Positions 53,773 to 62,174 of a stretch of DNA of 64,000 nucleotides are shown here, piece by piece. Within the stretch, counting starts at the first letter, position 1; each line of letters opens with the position of its first letter. Origin of the DNA: a virus; IMG/VR virus record IMGVR_UViG_3300012936_000004, positions 25,415 through 89,414 of that record; one strand, 5' to 3'. The position numbers and the translations under genes were made by a program. The notes below the pieces were generated by a model. It was given only the letters and a program-made list of their open reading frames with translations. It was not told where the DNA came from and did no database searches.

Positions 53773-54300
53773 TTATTTATCAGAATTATTAGATTTTATG
53801 CGGTCTACTAAGTCATTTAGTAAACTACTTCTATCAAAAAATTCTTCTGCTTCTCCTTCGATTGCTGTATCGCCTTTTGCGTTCTCTTTAGCAATCTGAT
53901 GTTCTAGTTTCTTTTCTTCTAAGTCAAGTTTACGTTTACGCATTTGCATTTCGATCATTTTGAGTTTTTTATCCATTTTTGCTGTTTTAGCAGTGATGGC
54001 ATTTGTCATCATTTTACTCGCACTATCAAATACAGGAGCCGCATGTCTATCTTCTACATTCTGTCCTAAGTCCATTAAATCCTGAAACGCTCCTATTGCT
54101 TGTGTTGCATAATCATCCATTTCGTGATCTAATGCTTCTAAATCTCGTACTGCTGGAAGTGCGGCATCAATTTTATCCACAGTTTCCATTGTTTCTTTTA
54201 ACTTGTCTAAATCAAAACCTGTTTCTTCTTCTTGTATAGGCTTTTCAATTTCTTCTTTCATTGGAGGTAAGTCAAATACTTCTTCGATTTTTCTACTCAT
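53773..54300 (-). CDS. 16: terminase small subunit-like protein (T4 gp16)
   Basis: 175 aa. ALPAVRDLEALDHEMDDYATQAIGAFQDLMDLGQNVE, then ASKMMTNAITAKTAKMDKKLKMIEMQMRKRKL, a coiled-coil pattern I know from gp16-like small terminases of marine T4-like phages. It regulates gp17 and DNA recognition. Overlaps the gp4-like gene by 4 bases. Confidence 0.65.
   Translation of the reverse strand: MSRKIEEVFDLPPMKEEIEKPIQEEETGFDLDKLKETMETVDKIDAALPAVRDLEALDHEMDDYATQAIGAFQDLMDLGQNVEDRHAAPVFDSASKMMTNAITAKTAKMDKKLKMIEMQMRKRKLDLEEKKLEHQIAKENAKGDTAIEGEAEEFFDRSSLLNDLVDRIKSNNSDK
53774..53780 (-). promoter_or_regulatory. late promoter box, leadered
   Basis: ATAAATA on the minus strand, overlapping the gp16-like stop; a ribosome binding site (AAGGAT) follows before the 166-aa gene. 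Confidence 0.6.
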
Positions 54301-54740
54301 TTTTTCTTCCTCTTTTTAGGATTATTGAATAACTCGTTTTCTGTAAGCACTCTAAATCCTACACCTTTTTGTTCTGCAAATACTTTTGCGGCTTGCCATT
54401 TAGCTTCATTTACTATAGCGGCGGCTTTTTGCGCTGTACCTTTAGCATTACCTAGTATTTGTCCAGCGGGTTTTATTTCTATAAATTCTGCTTGTCTATT
54501 TCCACTACGATCTTCGTATACTACAAAAAAATCAGGTACGTAATTACTTGCTTTTTGTGTTAAAGGATTGCGATATGGTATCCTGTGACTTTCACTAGCC
54601 CATGCAATAATGTTAGGATGATCATCACAAACTCGCATAAACTTTAATTCCCATCCACTTCGATAACGTGGACGATGTTTTCCTATATATTTGCTAGGAT
54701 TTTTAAGTTTATATATACCTTGTTGAAACTTTGTTGCCAT
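54297..54740 (-). CDS. 4: head completion protein (T4 gp4/gp50-like)
   Basis: 147 aa. FQQGIYKLKNPSKYIG, YRSGWELKFMRVCDDHPNIIAWASE, IPYRNPLTQK and NYVPDFFVVYEDRSG...EFIEIKP follow T4 gp4, which has a nuclease-like fold (D and ExK are present). It finishes filled heads before tail joining. Late box 8 nt upstream. Confidence 0.85.
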   Translation of the reverse strand: MATKFQQGIYKLKNPSKYIGKHRPRYRSGWELKFMRVCDDHPNIIAWASESHRIPYRNPLTQKASNYVPDFFVVYEDRSGNRQAEFIEIKPAGQILGNAKGTAQKAAAIVNEAKWQAAKVFAEQKGVGFRVLTENELFNNPKKRKKK

Positions 54741-54748
54741 TATATAGG

Positions 54749-54754
54749 TATTTA
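54749..54754 (-). promoter_or_regulatory. late promoter box, 8 nt from ATG
   Basis: TAAATA then 8 nt then the gp4-like ATG, minus strand. Confidence 0.65.
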
Positions 54755-55879
54755 TTAAAAAGCATCACCTATCTTATTTACAAAAGCAGGATATGCTTTT
54801 TTAACATCAAACCTTGGTGGATTTCTATTTGGATTATTATCATATCCACCTCCTTGATTAGATATCCCAACATCTTTGCCTGCTGGTCTTCCATCAATAT
54901 CATACATAGGCAACTCAGGCACAGGCGGTTCATTAGGAATATTAATTCCTACCGGTCTTCCATCAAATGCTTGACCTTCATCTTGAAAATTAGGAGTTCC
55001 TGATAAAACTGGATTCCCATTCTTATCTGTAACAACAGTTCCATCTGTGGATCTAACAAAGGGTTGTCCAAATTCTTTATTTGTTGGACCTCTATTATCT
55101 ACATTTCCTAGTGGAATAGCACGACCTACTCCATCTTTAATTACTTCGCCTGCGGCATTAACTAATACGCCTGCCGCCGCACTCTTTGCTACATTATATG
55201 CTTGTGTAGGAGCACCAATGCCGATACTTTGTGATCCGTTACTTTCATTTCCAGTTTCAAAATTAACTTGTTCTGGCATAAGTTGAACTTGCCATAGTAC
55301 AGGAGCACTATCACTATAGTCTAGTCTGTCGTGTTGTACTTGAGATATCATACAATTGTACATTGTAACACTTCTCTTAGAAGATCTTGTGTCATGACTT
55401 ATAATTTTAATTTTAGGAAAGAAGTATCTTTGTTCTGTAGGAACAGCATTTAGTCCAAATGTTCCATCAAATTCTGGTAGAACTGTGTCGTACTTTATAA
55501 TTGTACCTTGTGAAACACTATGTCCATGTCCGTAATGTTGTGCATAAGACTCCATTAAATACTGCCATTGGTTGTCAACAGTATCATAAAATGAAATCGC
55601 CGCCGCTGTTGGTTCTATACGAGTATGTACATGACGTAATCTGTTATACTGATTAACAGTTGTAGTGTTATAGCTATAATCCGGTAAGTTTACACCTTGC
55701 ACTCTGTGAAAGGTGAAACTTCTGCCATAGGATGAATCTTTTAAAATAACGCTTTCGTTTATAGTAATCTCAACGGAAAACTGAAACTTCTTGCGTGGGA
55801 TTTTTGACATTATAGAGTCATCAGCACCATAATGTTCTGCGGCTGCATTATAAGGGCCAGTATTAGCAGTTAATCCCAT
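54755..55879 (-). CDS. tail-tube-related or baseplate protein, 374 aa
   Basis: Residues 30-225 read as a tail-tube-type domain (FQFSVEITINESVILKD, SFTFHRVQGVNLPDYSYNT, SVTMYNCMISQVQHDRLDYSDSAPVLWQVQL). The C-terminal 150 residues are Gly/Asn/Pro-rich. It directly follows gp19, so a tube initiator or terminator (T4 gp54/gp48 or gp3 type) is possible. AAGGTAG ribosome binding site. Confidence 0.6.
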   Translation of the reverse strand: MGLTANTGPYNAAAEHYGADDSIMSKIPRKKFQFSVEITINESVILKDSSYGRSFTFHRVQGVNLPDYSYNTTTVNQYNRLRHVHTRIEPTAAAISFYDTVDNQWQYLMESYAQHYGHGHSVSQGTIIKYDTVLPEFDGTFGLNAVPTEQRYFFPKIKIISHDTRSSKRSVTMYNCMISQVQHDRLDYSDSAPVLWQVQLMPEQVNFETGNESNGSQSIGIGAPTQAYNVAKSAAAGVLVNAAGEVIKDGVGRAIPLGNVDNRGPTNKEFGQPFVRSTDGTVVTDKNGNPVLSGTPNFQDEGQAFDGRPVGINIPNEPPVPELPMYDIDGRPAGKDVGISNQGGGYDNNPNRNPPRFDVKKAYPAFVNKIGDAF

Positions 55880-55891
55880 CTGTTAGCTACC

Positions 55892-56497
55892 TTATGAAGT
55901 TGTATTACCACCAGTAGCGTTACTGATTGTTTGGTCTTGTCCTGCGCCTGTTAGTGTTGCGTTTCCTGCCGCATCATAAATTTCAGCATTGTCGTAACGA
56001 ATTGTTACTGACATTTGTACTTGATCACTTGTTGAATAAGCCATATCACCGTATTGAATATTACTAATATAGCAACCTGCTAGTTCAAATTTATCTAGTA
56101 CACCTGGTGTTGGATTTGCACCGTCAAGTGTTTCGACTACTGTTTGGAACTTGTATGATGCACCTGCACGTGGTGCGCTTTGTGTTGCATGATCAACTTG
56201 TCTATTAAGCTGATTATTTAATTCTCTTAATACTGCACTATCTACATCATCACGCAATGTAATTGTTACTGGCTCCCAAGTATGCTTACCAGCAAGATAA
56301 ATTCTACTGTTATACATATCTAATGGAATCTCGTCATGTGTTAGTGCCGGCCTTGTTACAGTCATTACGCTACGTGTTGGTGTTGGTGAAAATCCGTCAC
56401 CGATAAATTGTACACGGAAGCGATACTGTAGTTTTGGCATAATTGTTGTAGTGTTACCTGCATTGTCTGGTACACCTAGTGTTGTTAAAACTGCCAT
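55892..56497 (-). CDS. 19: tail tube protein (T4 gp19)
   Basis: 201 aa. LQYRFRVQFIGDGF, the GKHTWEPVTITLRDDVDSAVLRELNNQL helix-strand, and AGCYISNIQYGDMAYSTSDQVQMSVTIRYDN match gp19. Polymerises inside the sheath. SD GAGGAG; late box at 56529. Confidence 0.9.
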   Translation of the reverse strand: MAVLTTLGVPDNAGNTTTIMPKLQYRFRVQFIGDGFSPTPTRSVMTVTRPALTHDEIPLDMYNSRIYLAGKHTWEPVTITLRDDVDSAVLRELNNQLNRQVDHATQSAPRAGASYKFQTVVETLDGANPTPGVLDKFELAGCYISNIQYGDMAYSTSDQVQMSVTIRYDNAEIYDAAGNATLTGAGQDQTISNATGGNTTS

Positions 56498-56528
56498 AAT
56501 AATCTCCTCATAATACTGGCTCTATACG

Positions 56529-56534
56529 TATTTA
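56529..56534 (-). promoter_or_regulatory. late promoter box, leadered
   Basis: TAAATA on the minus strand, about 30 nt before the tube ATG; lies between terminator and gp19. Confidence 0.6.
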
Positions 56535-56544
56535 TTAAAATTAG

Positions 56545-56576
56545 TCAAAAAATTAGGCGCCCTTGAACGCCTAATT
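56545..56576 (-). terminator. intrinsic terminator after sheath gene
   Basis: AATTAGGCG/CGCCTAATT 9-bp stem then a U-run on the minus strand. Confidence 0.85.
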
Positions 56577-56597
56577 AAGTTTATAGTTAATTTATTA

Positions 56598-59000
56598 TTA
56601 TATTTGTGCTGAAAGTGTGCCAGTATTTACAATTCTAATTGGAATGTAAATAAACTCTGCTACTTTAGCTGGCTCAATCGCAACATCAATGTATAATTCG
56701 TTACGATCAATTCTTGCTGGTGTATTGTTTGTTTCATCACATACAACTGCAAAGTCAAAAATTCCTCTGCGGCTTAAAATGTCTGCTAAGAAACGTTCAA
56801 ACACTAGTTTAGCTCTATCACGTGTTTGCTGGTCGTTAATCTCAAATAAGAATGGACGAGCAATATGATCAAAACGTTCACGCAAGTAAGCAACTAAACG
56901 TGCTACGTTTACACGATCTAATGCACTATCAAATTGATGTAGTGTTTTTTGTCCGAAAACAACTGTACCTTGTCCAATAAATGTTGTGATTGGATTTAGT
57001 TTCTTTTCGTACATTGCATCTCTTTGACCTTGTGTTAGTGCAATTGATTTAAATTCACCTTCGTCAGTTAAGAAACCTACACTTGATGCGTTTTGTACAA
57101 CACCTCGTGTAAGACCTGCTGGAGCAAACCACTGAAACGATACATTATCATTATATGCATATGTGTATAGTGCCATGTGCGATGGAGGAACAACAACTGT
57201 TTTGCCGTTTATTGGCTCAGTTCCTGCACCCGATGGATAATAAACTGCACTATATGTGTCATTTGTTACTAATCCGTCGTCACCATTTTCGCTTGCAATT
57301 GCTTGGTTTTGTACCCAATTAACTGCATCTGTTGGATTTTTACGCATTGGTGTGTCAATAATAATAAATCCTGTTTCGCCTCTATCACTGTTTAGTGCTA
57401 CTAGTTCATCTGTTAGTTCAGGAAAGTTAGGAGCCGCTAACAATGTGAATGAGTTTGACGGATCACGTAGATCTTCGCCAATTGCAACCGCTTGCATTTT
57501 TGCCGCAATATATTTGTGTTGTGCAAAACGTCCAAATGCGCCTGAGCCATCTGCATGGTTTGCTACTGCATTTCTCCATTCAGTTGCTGATCCATCATAT
57601 TCACGAACAGTATTTGAACTTTGACCCATGTTAACTGCAAGCATCCCATCTGGGAATACTAGTGGATCTGGTGCACCTGTAATTGTTGTTGCCGCACCGC
57701 TGTTAGATGTGTCGCCTGCTGTGTCAGTAATATTTCCAAACAATACACCACGTGCAGTTGTTTGATCTGTATTATCATGTTGTACCCAGTCGCCTACTGA
57801 ACTGTTATATACACGCATATCTGGATATGATCTTTCGTTTGGTTGATTTGTATCTGCTAACAATGTGTTAACCCATACATCACCTGCACTTGGATTTGAC
57901 GGAGCATTTGCACTATATGATACACTTGAAGCTGGAACAAATGTGCCTGAATCTAAAACATAAATGTCTAATTCATCTAATTCAGGTTTGAACCATACTT
58001 GACCGTCTGCCGCTGTAGCAGTTGGGAAAGCAATACTTGCTTTTAGTGAACTAATTGCACCTGCCGCACTTGAAGCATCTAATACTTTAAGTGTTAAAAT
58101 ACCGCCTGTTGTGTCAACAACTATTTTATCTTCTTGTGATGCGCTTGCTGTTAATGCACTTGAGCTTGTACCATTTGCTGGAACATAACCAGTTACACTA
58201 GCACCTGTGCCAACACCAAGTACTTCTCTTGATACCCATCCTGTTGTTATATATTCATATACAACTAAGTTAAGACCGTTACCTGGAGATGTTGTTTTGA
58301 CCCAAACATCACCGTTACTTGGTGCCGCTGGTGTACTAAAGTGTTCGTCGAATGTTGCTGAACCTGAAATTGCGGCCCATGCTCCTCCGGATTCTGCATA
58401 GTATTCAATTGTATTATCTGCTTCACTAATTACAACATGGAAGCCACCTGTTACAACTGTAGCTGATGGTGCTGTGCCTGCCGCACCAGCAATAACTTCT
58501 ACTGTTGGAATTTTATTTTGCCATACATCAAGTGTACTATTATATGTATGAATACCATATGTACTTGCGTCTGTGTCTAACCAGTTTGTATTTACTGTTG
58601 ACCATGCCGCTGTTGGTGTTGCTGTAGTTGGCTCTAGTGCGCCTAAGTCTACATCAGCACGAACGATGTATGCAGTGTTACCTTGACCTAAGTAGCTGTA
58701 AGCCGCCATTAGACCGTATTCATTTGTTTCGTCACCTTGGACCACAACGTCTGTACTATTTGTACGGAAAGTTGGGTTACCAAAGAACTGTGTTACTTCT
58801 CGTTGTGATGTAACACGTACTACTTCACCTGCATGAGTACTCTTCGTGTATTTTGCAATACCGTCTGAAGCACTACCTGTAGGATCTGCTTTGTTTTCTC
58901 TTGTAGCTAGAACAATCAACGGACTTGTGCCAGCGCCTGGAGCACCGTATGCACTTTCATCTGAGATTTGTACTTCTACACCTGGGGATACTAAAGCCAT
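56598..59000 (-). CDS. 18: tail sheath protein (T4 gp18) with large repeat insertion
   Basis: 800 aa (T4: 659). The N-terminus SPGVEVQISDESAYGAPGAG and the C-terminal third (PAGLTRGVVQNAS, NPITTFIGQGTVVFGQKTL, VARLVAYLRERFDHIARPFLFE) are sheath-specific. Residues about 120-490 form an insertion with repeated units: NGDVWVKT (229-236), DGQVWFKP (332-339) and AGDVWVNT (372-379), each followed by a strand ending in W or F. The insertion would decorate the outer sheath surface. Confidence 0.9.
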   Translation of the reverse strand: MALVSPGVEVQISDESAYGAPGAGTSPLIVLATRENKADPTGSASDGIAKYTKSTHAGEVVRVTSQREVTQFFGNPTFRTNSTDVVVQGDETNEYGLMAAYSYLGQGNTAYIVRADVDLGALEPTTATPTAAWSTVNTNWLDTDASTYGIHTYNSTLDVWQNKIPTVEVIAGAAGTAPSATVVTGGFHVVISEADNTIEYYAESGGAWAAISGSATFDEHFSTPAAPSNGDVWVKTTSPGNGLNLVVYEYITTGWVSREVLGVGTGASVTGYVPANGTSSSALTASASQEDKIVVDTTGGILTLKVLDASSAAGAISSLKASIAFPTATAADGQVWFKPELDELDIYVLDSGTFVPASSVSYSANAPSNPSAGDVWVNTLLADTNQPNERSYPDMRVYNSSVGDWVQHDNTDQTTARGVLFGNITDTAGDTSNSGAATTITGAPDPLVFPDGMLAVNMGQSSNTVREYDGSATEWRNAVANHADGSGAFGRFAQHKYIAAKMQAVAIGEDLRDPSNSFTLLAAPNFPELTDELVALNSDRGETGFIIIDTPMRKNPTDAVNWVQNQAIASENGDDGLVTNDTYSAVYYPSGAGTEPINGKTVVVPPSHMALYTYAYNDNVSFQWFAPAGLTRGVVQNASSVGFLTDEGEFKSIALTQGQRDAMYEKKLNPITTFIGQGTVVFGQKTLHQFDSALDRVNVARLVAYLRERFDHIARPFLFEINDQQTRDRAKLVFERFLADILSRRGIFDFAVVCDETNNTPARIDRNELYIDVAIEPAKVAEFIYIPIRIVNTGTLSAQI

Positions 59001-59034
59001 TATATTTCTCCTCTGGATTTGTATTTGATAATAC

Positions 59035-59040
59035 TATTTA
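59035..59040 (-). promoter_or_regulatory. late promoter box, leadered
   Basis: TAAATA on the minus strand, about 35 nt before the sheath ATG, with GAGGAGA in the leader. Confidence 0.65.
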
Positions 59041-59090
59041 CCAGAGTTGCTATATATTCAGGGTGAAACGGATGTTAACTACGTACTTAA

Positions 59091-59636
59091 TTAACTTACT
59101 CTTTCTAAATATGCCATATCTAAGTGTAAAGGTTCATCTCTTACATATTTTAAATCTATTACTGTGCTTATACCTAGTACACTTGCACCTGTTTGTTCTA
59201 ATAGATGTTTAGTTGCTAATACACTACCGCCAGTTGCTACTAAGTCATCTGCTATTATACAACGGTCTGTATGCCCTAGTAATCCTGTTTGTAGTGTTAG
59301 TGTTGCTTCTCCGTATTCAAGTTCATAACTTTGTTCTAATAGTTCTCCAGGATACTTTGCACCTTTTTTACGAACCATTATAAATGGCAAGTTCATTGAA
59401 TGTGCTAGTATACTACCTAGTACAAAACCTCTACTTTCAATACCAACTATATGTGTAGGAGTTCTATGTTCAAATCTACAACGTGTTTTAATTAATAGTT
59501 CTTCCATAGACTGATTAAAGTATGGGCCAGCAAACAAACTGTTTAGATCATAAAAGTTTACACCTTCTACAGGGTAATTAGGTATTGTTCTGATGTAATC
59601 TTTGATTGGAGTTTTTCTTAATTCTGTATTTGCCAT
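59091..59636 (-). CDS. apt: adenine phosphoribosyltransferase
   Basis: 181 aa, family length. PRPP loop CIIADDLVATGGS (126-138), GIESRGFVLG near 65-74 and the flexible RKKGAKYPGE. It converts adenine and PRPP to AMP. It sits between the sheath and the dNMP kinase. Links to rpiB (PRPP supply) and guaC (purine pool). Confidence 0.9.
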   Translation of the reverse strand: MANTELRKTPIKDYIRTIPNYPVEGVNFYDLNSLFAGPYFNQSMEELLIKTRCRFEHRTPTHIVGIESRGFVLGSILAHSMNLPFIMVRKKGAKYPGELLEQSYELEYGEATLTLQTGLLGHTDRCIIADDLVATGGSVLATKHLLEQTGASVLGISTVIDLKYVRDEPLHLDMAYLERVS

Positions 59637-59639
59637 TTT

Positions 59640-60161
59640 CTAACTTATATCCTTTACACTATAACTGTCGATGTGTGATATAAGTGCATTTACATTAAAT
59701 TCTAAATCTTCTAATGTACCGTTATTACAAATTGTATAGTCTGACATCCATTGTTCAAGGCTCATACTATTTTTATTTTCCGGTGGCAAATGATCACTAC
59801 GATCAACCCATATACAATAATCAAATACACCAGTATTACGCATTGCATGGAACTCTTTTTTGTTTCTTAATCCACAATAGATATCATATTCAGCAAACAT
59901 TTCTCTACCTAGTGTAGCAGGGTCAGGAATATTATAATCACAGATAGCATCATACCATTCTTGTCTATGGTTATGTCTATCGGCATAACATTCTTCTTCG
60001 CTAGTATAGTTATATTTGTCTTTTAGGTTGTTATAGATAAACAACTTACTACAAAACTTGCTACTACTTTCAAAAGTATAACCGTATTTGTCTCTGAGAA
60101 TTTCGCAAACAGTATCTTTGCCATGTCTGCCATGGCCAATCACAAGTAATTTTAATTTCAT
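59640..60161 (-). CDS. 1: deoxynucleoside monophosphate kinase (T4 gp1-like)
   Basis: 173 aa from MKLKLLVIG, chosen because the -10 of the promoter lies 6 nt upstream; a longer frame crosses the promoter. P-loop GHGRHGKDT (9-17) with His in place of the usual small residue, REMFAEYD and VDRSDHLPPE lid region. It phosphorylates dNMPs. Early, while its upstream neighbour is late. Confidence 0.75.
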   Translation of the reverse strand: MKLKLLVIGHGRHGKDTVCEILRDKYGYTFESSSKFCSKLFIYNNLKDKYNYTSEEECYADRHNHRQEWYDAICDYNIPDPATLGREMFAEYDIYCGLRNKKEFHAMRNTGVFDYCIWVDRSDHLPPENKNSMSLEQWMSDYTICNNGTLEDLEFNVNALISHIDSYSVKDIS

Positions 60162-60167
60162 GTTTAG

Positions 60168-60196
60168 ATAATAATAGGATTTGGACTTTTTGTCAA
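60168..60196 (-). promoter_or_regulatory. early sigma70 promoter, leaderless geometry
   Basis: TTGACA, 17 nt, TATTAT, then 6 nt to the kinase ATG, minus strand; overlaps the gp13 stop. Confidence 0.7.
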
Positions 60197-60933
60197 CCGA
60201 TAATAACACCCAAACCAGCTTGTCCGTCTGTATAAGTTTTTAATTCTTCGTCTAACTTATCTATTGCCGCTTGGGCATCCATACGTAACATGTCTGCATT
60301 TAAACTTGTACCACCTTGTGGTCCTGCGATTGTATTAAACTTACCACGAGCTTCTGCTAATATTAGTTTTGCATATGCAAGTGCAAGATCCTTAATCCAA
60401 GGAGCCGCATACGGATCGTCTAGTAGGTTTTCATCTGAACGCTCAATATAACAATGAACATAAACTGTATCGTTTACTTTTTGCTTACGATGGATTAACA
60501 ATTCTTTTGTTGTAGTATTCCATGTAAACAATAGTTCTTCACCGAACACACGACTTAGTGCTTCACGGTGTTGTGAAAGGAAATCAAACGTTGCAATTCC
60601 ACCTGCTCTACCACTGTTTAGCAAGTAGGTATTCAAATATGCTGTTTCAAATGGTTCAATGTCTCCTACACTACTAGCATTTAATGCACCAGTTGTACGT
60701 CTGTATACATCTTTAACTTCGATAATATTGTCTGGTAGTGTATAAAGAGGTTGTTCTTTCACAAGATTCAGAACATGGAAATGTTCTTCAACTGCATTTT
60801 CACTACGTTGCCTATATTTTTCAAACGACTTACGAACTGATAAGTCATAATGCTCTGGGTCAAGTTCTACATCAACCATTTGTCCGCCTAAACGGAGTTC
60901 AATTTCTTTTATTAGATCATCACGTTTTGCCAT
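60193..60933 (-). CDS. 13: neck protein (T4 gp13-like)
   Basis: 246 aa. RDDLIKEIELRLGGQMVDVELDPEHYDLSVRKSFEKYRQRS at the start and KDLALAYAKLILAEARGKFNTIAGPQGGTSLNADMLR near the end match gp13-type neck proteins. It joins head and tail with gp14. Late box 5 nt before the ATG. Confidence 0.8.
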   Translation of the reverse strand: MAKRDDLIKEIELRLGGQMVDVELDPEHYDLSVRKSFEKYRQRSENAVEEHFHVLNLVKEQPLYTLPDNIIEVKDVYRRTTGALNASSVGDIEPFETAYLNTYLLNSGRAGGIATFDFLSQHREALSRVFGEELLFTWNTTTKELLIHRKQKVNDTVYVHCYIERSDENLLDDPYAAPWIKDLALAYAKLILAEARGKFNTIAGPQGGTSLNADMLRMDAQAAIDKLDEELKTYTDGQAGLGVIIG

Positions 60934-60938
60934 ACTAC

Positions 60939-60945
60939 TATTTAT
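60939..60945 (-). promoter_or_regulatory. late promoter box, 5 nt from ATG
   Basis: ATAAATA then GTAGT then the gp13 ATG, minus strand. Confidence 0.7.
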
Positions 60946-60947
60946 GT

Positions 60948-62102
60948 TTATTTAAACACTTTGAGTATAATAGTCTCTTCGTTAAAACGTCCATTCATCT
61001 TAGTGTCCGTTGTTTTTAGGTATCCGAACTGTGATTTAAGTTTATGTTTAGTAACTTTTTTCCAATTTGGTAGAACTTCGTCTGGCTTACGCACTGTTTT
61101 TTGTCTACTTGTGTTCTCATTGAAAAACTGTAGTGTTGTACCTTTTACACTTAAAGTTGCATGGTCTTCTGCATAGTAAATTCCTAGCTTACGATTTTTA
61201 CAATTAAACACAACTACCGCAGATGCACCAATAACTTCTGCTGGATTAACACTTGCAATTCCATGATCTGCATCACTAGGCTTAAACTTGAGCTTCTTGA
61301 CAAGGTCTGCCGCACTTTTTTGTTTAGGCTTACGTACTGCACGTGTTTGTTTTTTCTCTGCACGTATAATATCTAATGCTTGAAAGATACGTTGGTAAAA
61401 ACTTTGTAGTTCTTTCTTTTCTTTTGTACTTAGGTGATTGTAACCTTCTGCTAACTGTTGTTGCATGTCATCCTGCTTCTTAGAAGTAGGTAGATTAATC
61501 AATTCAGTTAGTTCTTCATATGTACCTTCGTAAAACTTTTGTATAAAGCGAGCATGTCCTAAGTTAATTTCAAGTTTACGGAACAATTGTAGAGGATTTT
61601 TATCTTTAAGAGGATTCTTCTTAGGATCACGAATCCAATCATCACACCAATCGTCCAATTCTTCCATTTTATCAATAGTAGCTTCTTCTAGCCTTTCTTG
61701 AATGCTTGGAATATAGACTTGCTTCTTTTTCTTTTCTTCTGCCTTTTTAAGCTCAACAACTTTAGCGCCTTCATCTGCAAGTTCTCTGATCCACTTATCT
61801 AATTTGCCCACATATGCAGGATGAATCTTGTCAGGAGCATGTTCTTCAAAGTGTGCGGCAGTTGCGTAATGACTTTTTCCACCAACTTTCCAGTCTGGAA
61901 GTTTATTAATGTTAGCAATTATTTTTTTATCGTAATTATTTTTAATATAATTTTTAACTTTAGTAAGCCACTCTTTTGCTTCGATCATATAATGAATATC
62001 ATACTGTACAGCATTCCATCCTTTGTCTAATGGAAGCTGATCCCACGCATTTGTTCTACGTTGCGCTCTAGGTTTTTTACGTTTTGTAACACTCTTAGCC
62101 AT
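60948..62102 (-). CDS. basic helical protein, 384 aa
   Basis: Lys/Arg-rich start (KRKKPRAQRRTN), long charged helices (100-270), then a mixed C-terminal domain with ASAVVVFNCKNRKLGIYYAED. I recall it as conserved in marine myophages; role unknown. GGAGAG site and an early promoter at 62128. Last minus-strand gene before the switch. Confidence 0.6.
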   Translation of the reverse strand: MAKSVTKRKKPRAQRRTNAWDQLPLDKGWNAVQYDIHYMIEAKEWLTKVKNYIKNNYDKKIIANINKLPDWKVGGKSHYATAAHFEEHAPDKIHPAYVGKLDKWIRELADEGAKVVELKKAEEKKKKQVYIPSIQERLEEATIDKMEELDDWCDDWIRDPKKNPLKDKNPLQLFRKLEINLGHARFIQKFYEGTYEELTELINLPTSKKQDDMQQQLAEGYNHLSTKEKKELQSFYQRIFQALDIIRAEKKQTRAVRKPKQKSAADLVKKLKFKPSDADHGIASVNPAEVIGASAVVVFNCKNRKLGIYYAEDHATLSVKGTTLQFFNENTSRQKTVRKPDEVLPNWKKVTKHKLKSQFGYLKTTDTKMNGRFNEETIILKVFK

Positions 62103-62127
62103 ATAACTCTCCTGGACAATTCATACT

Positions 62128-62156
62128 TATAATAGCATCATTATATATGTTGTCAA
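62128..62156 (-). promoter_or_regulatory. early sigma70 promoter
   Basis: TTGACA, 16-17 nt, TATTAT/ATTATA, minus strand; back to back with the plus-strand late box. Confidence 0.6.
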
Positions 62157-62159
62157 CCG

Positions 62160-62166
62160 ATAAATA
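62160..62166 (+). promoter_or_regulatory. late promoter box, 8 nt from ATG (plus strand)
   Basis: ATAAATA then 8 nt then ATG at 62175. Together with the minus early promoter this is a divergent early/late switch point. Confidence 0.7.
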
Positions 62167-62174
62167 CAAGTGTT

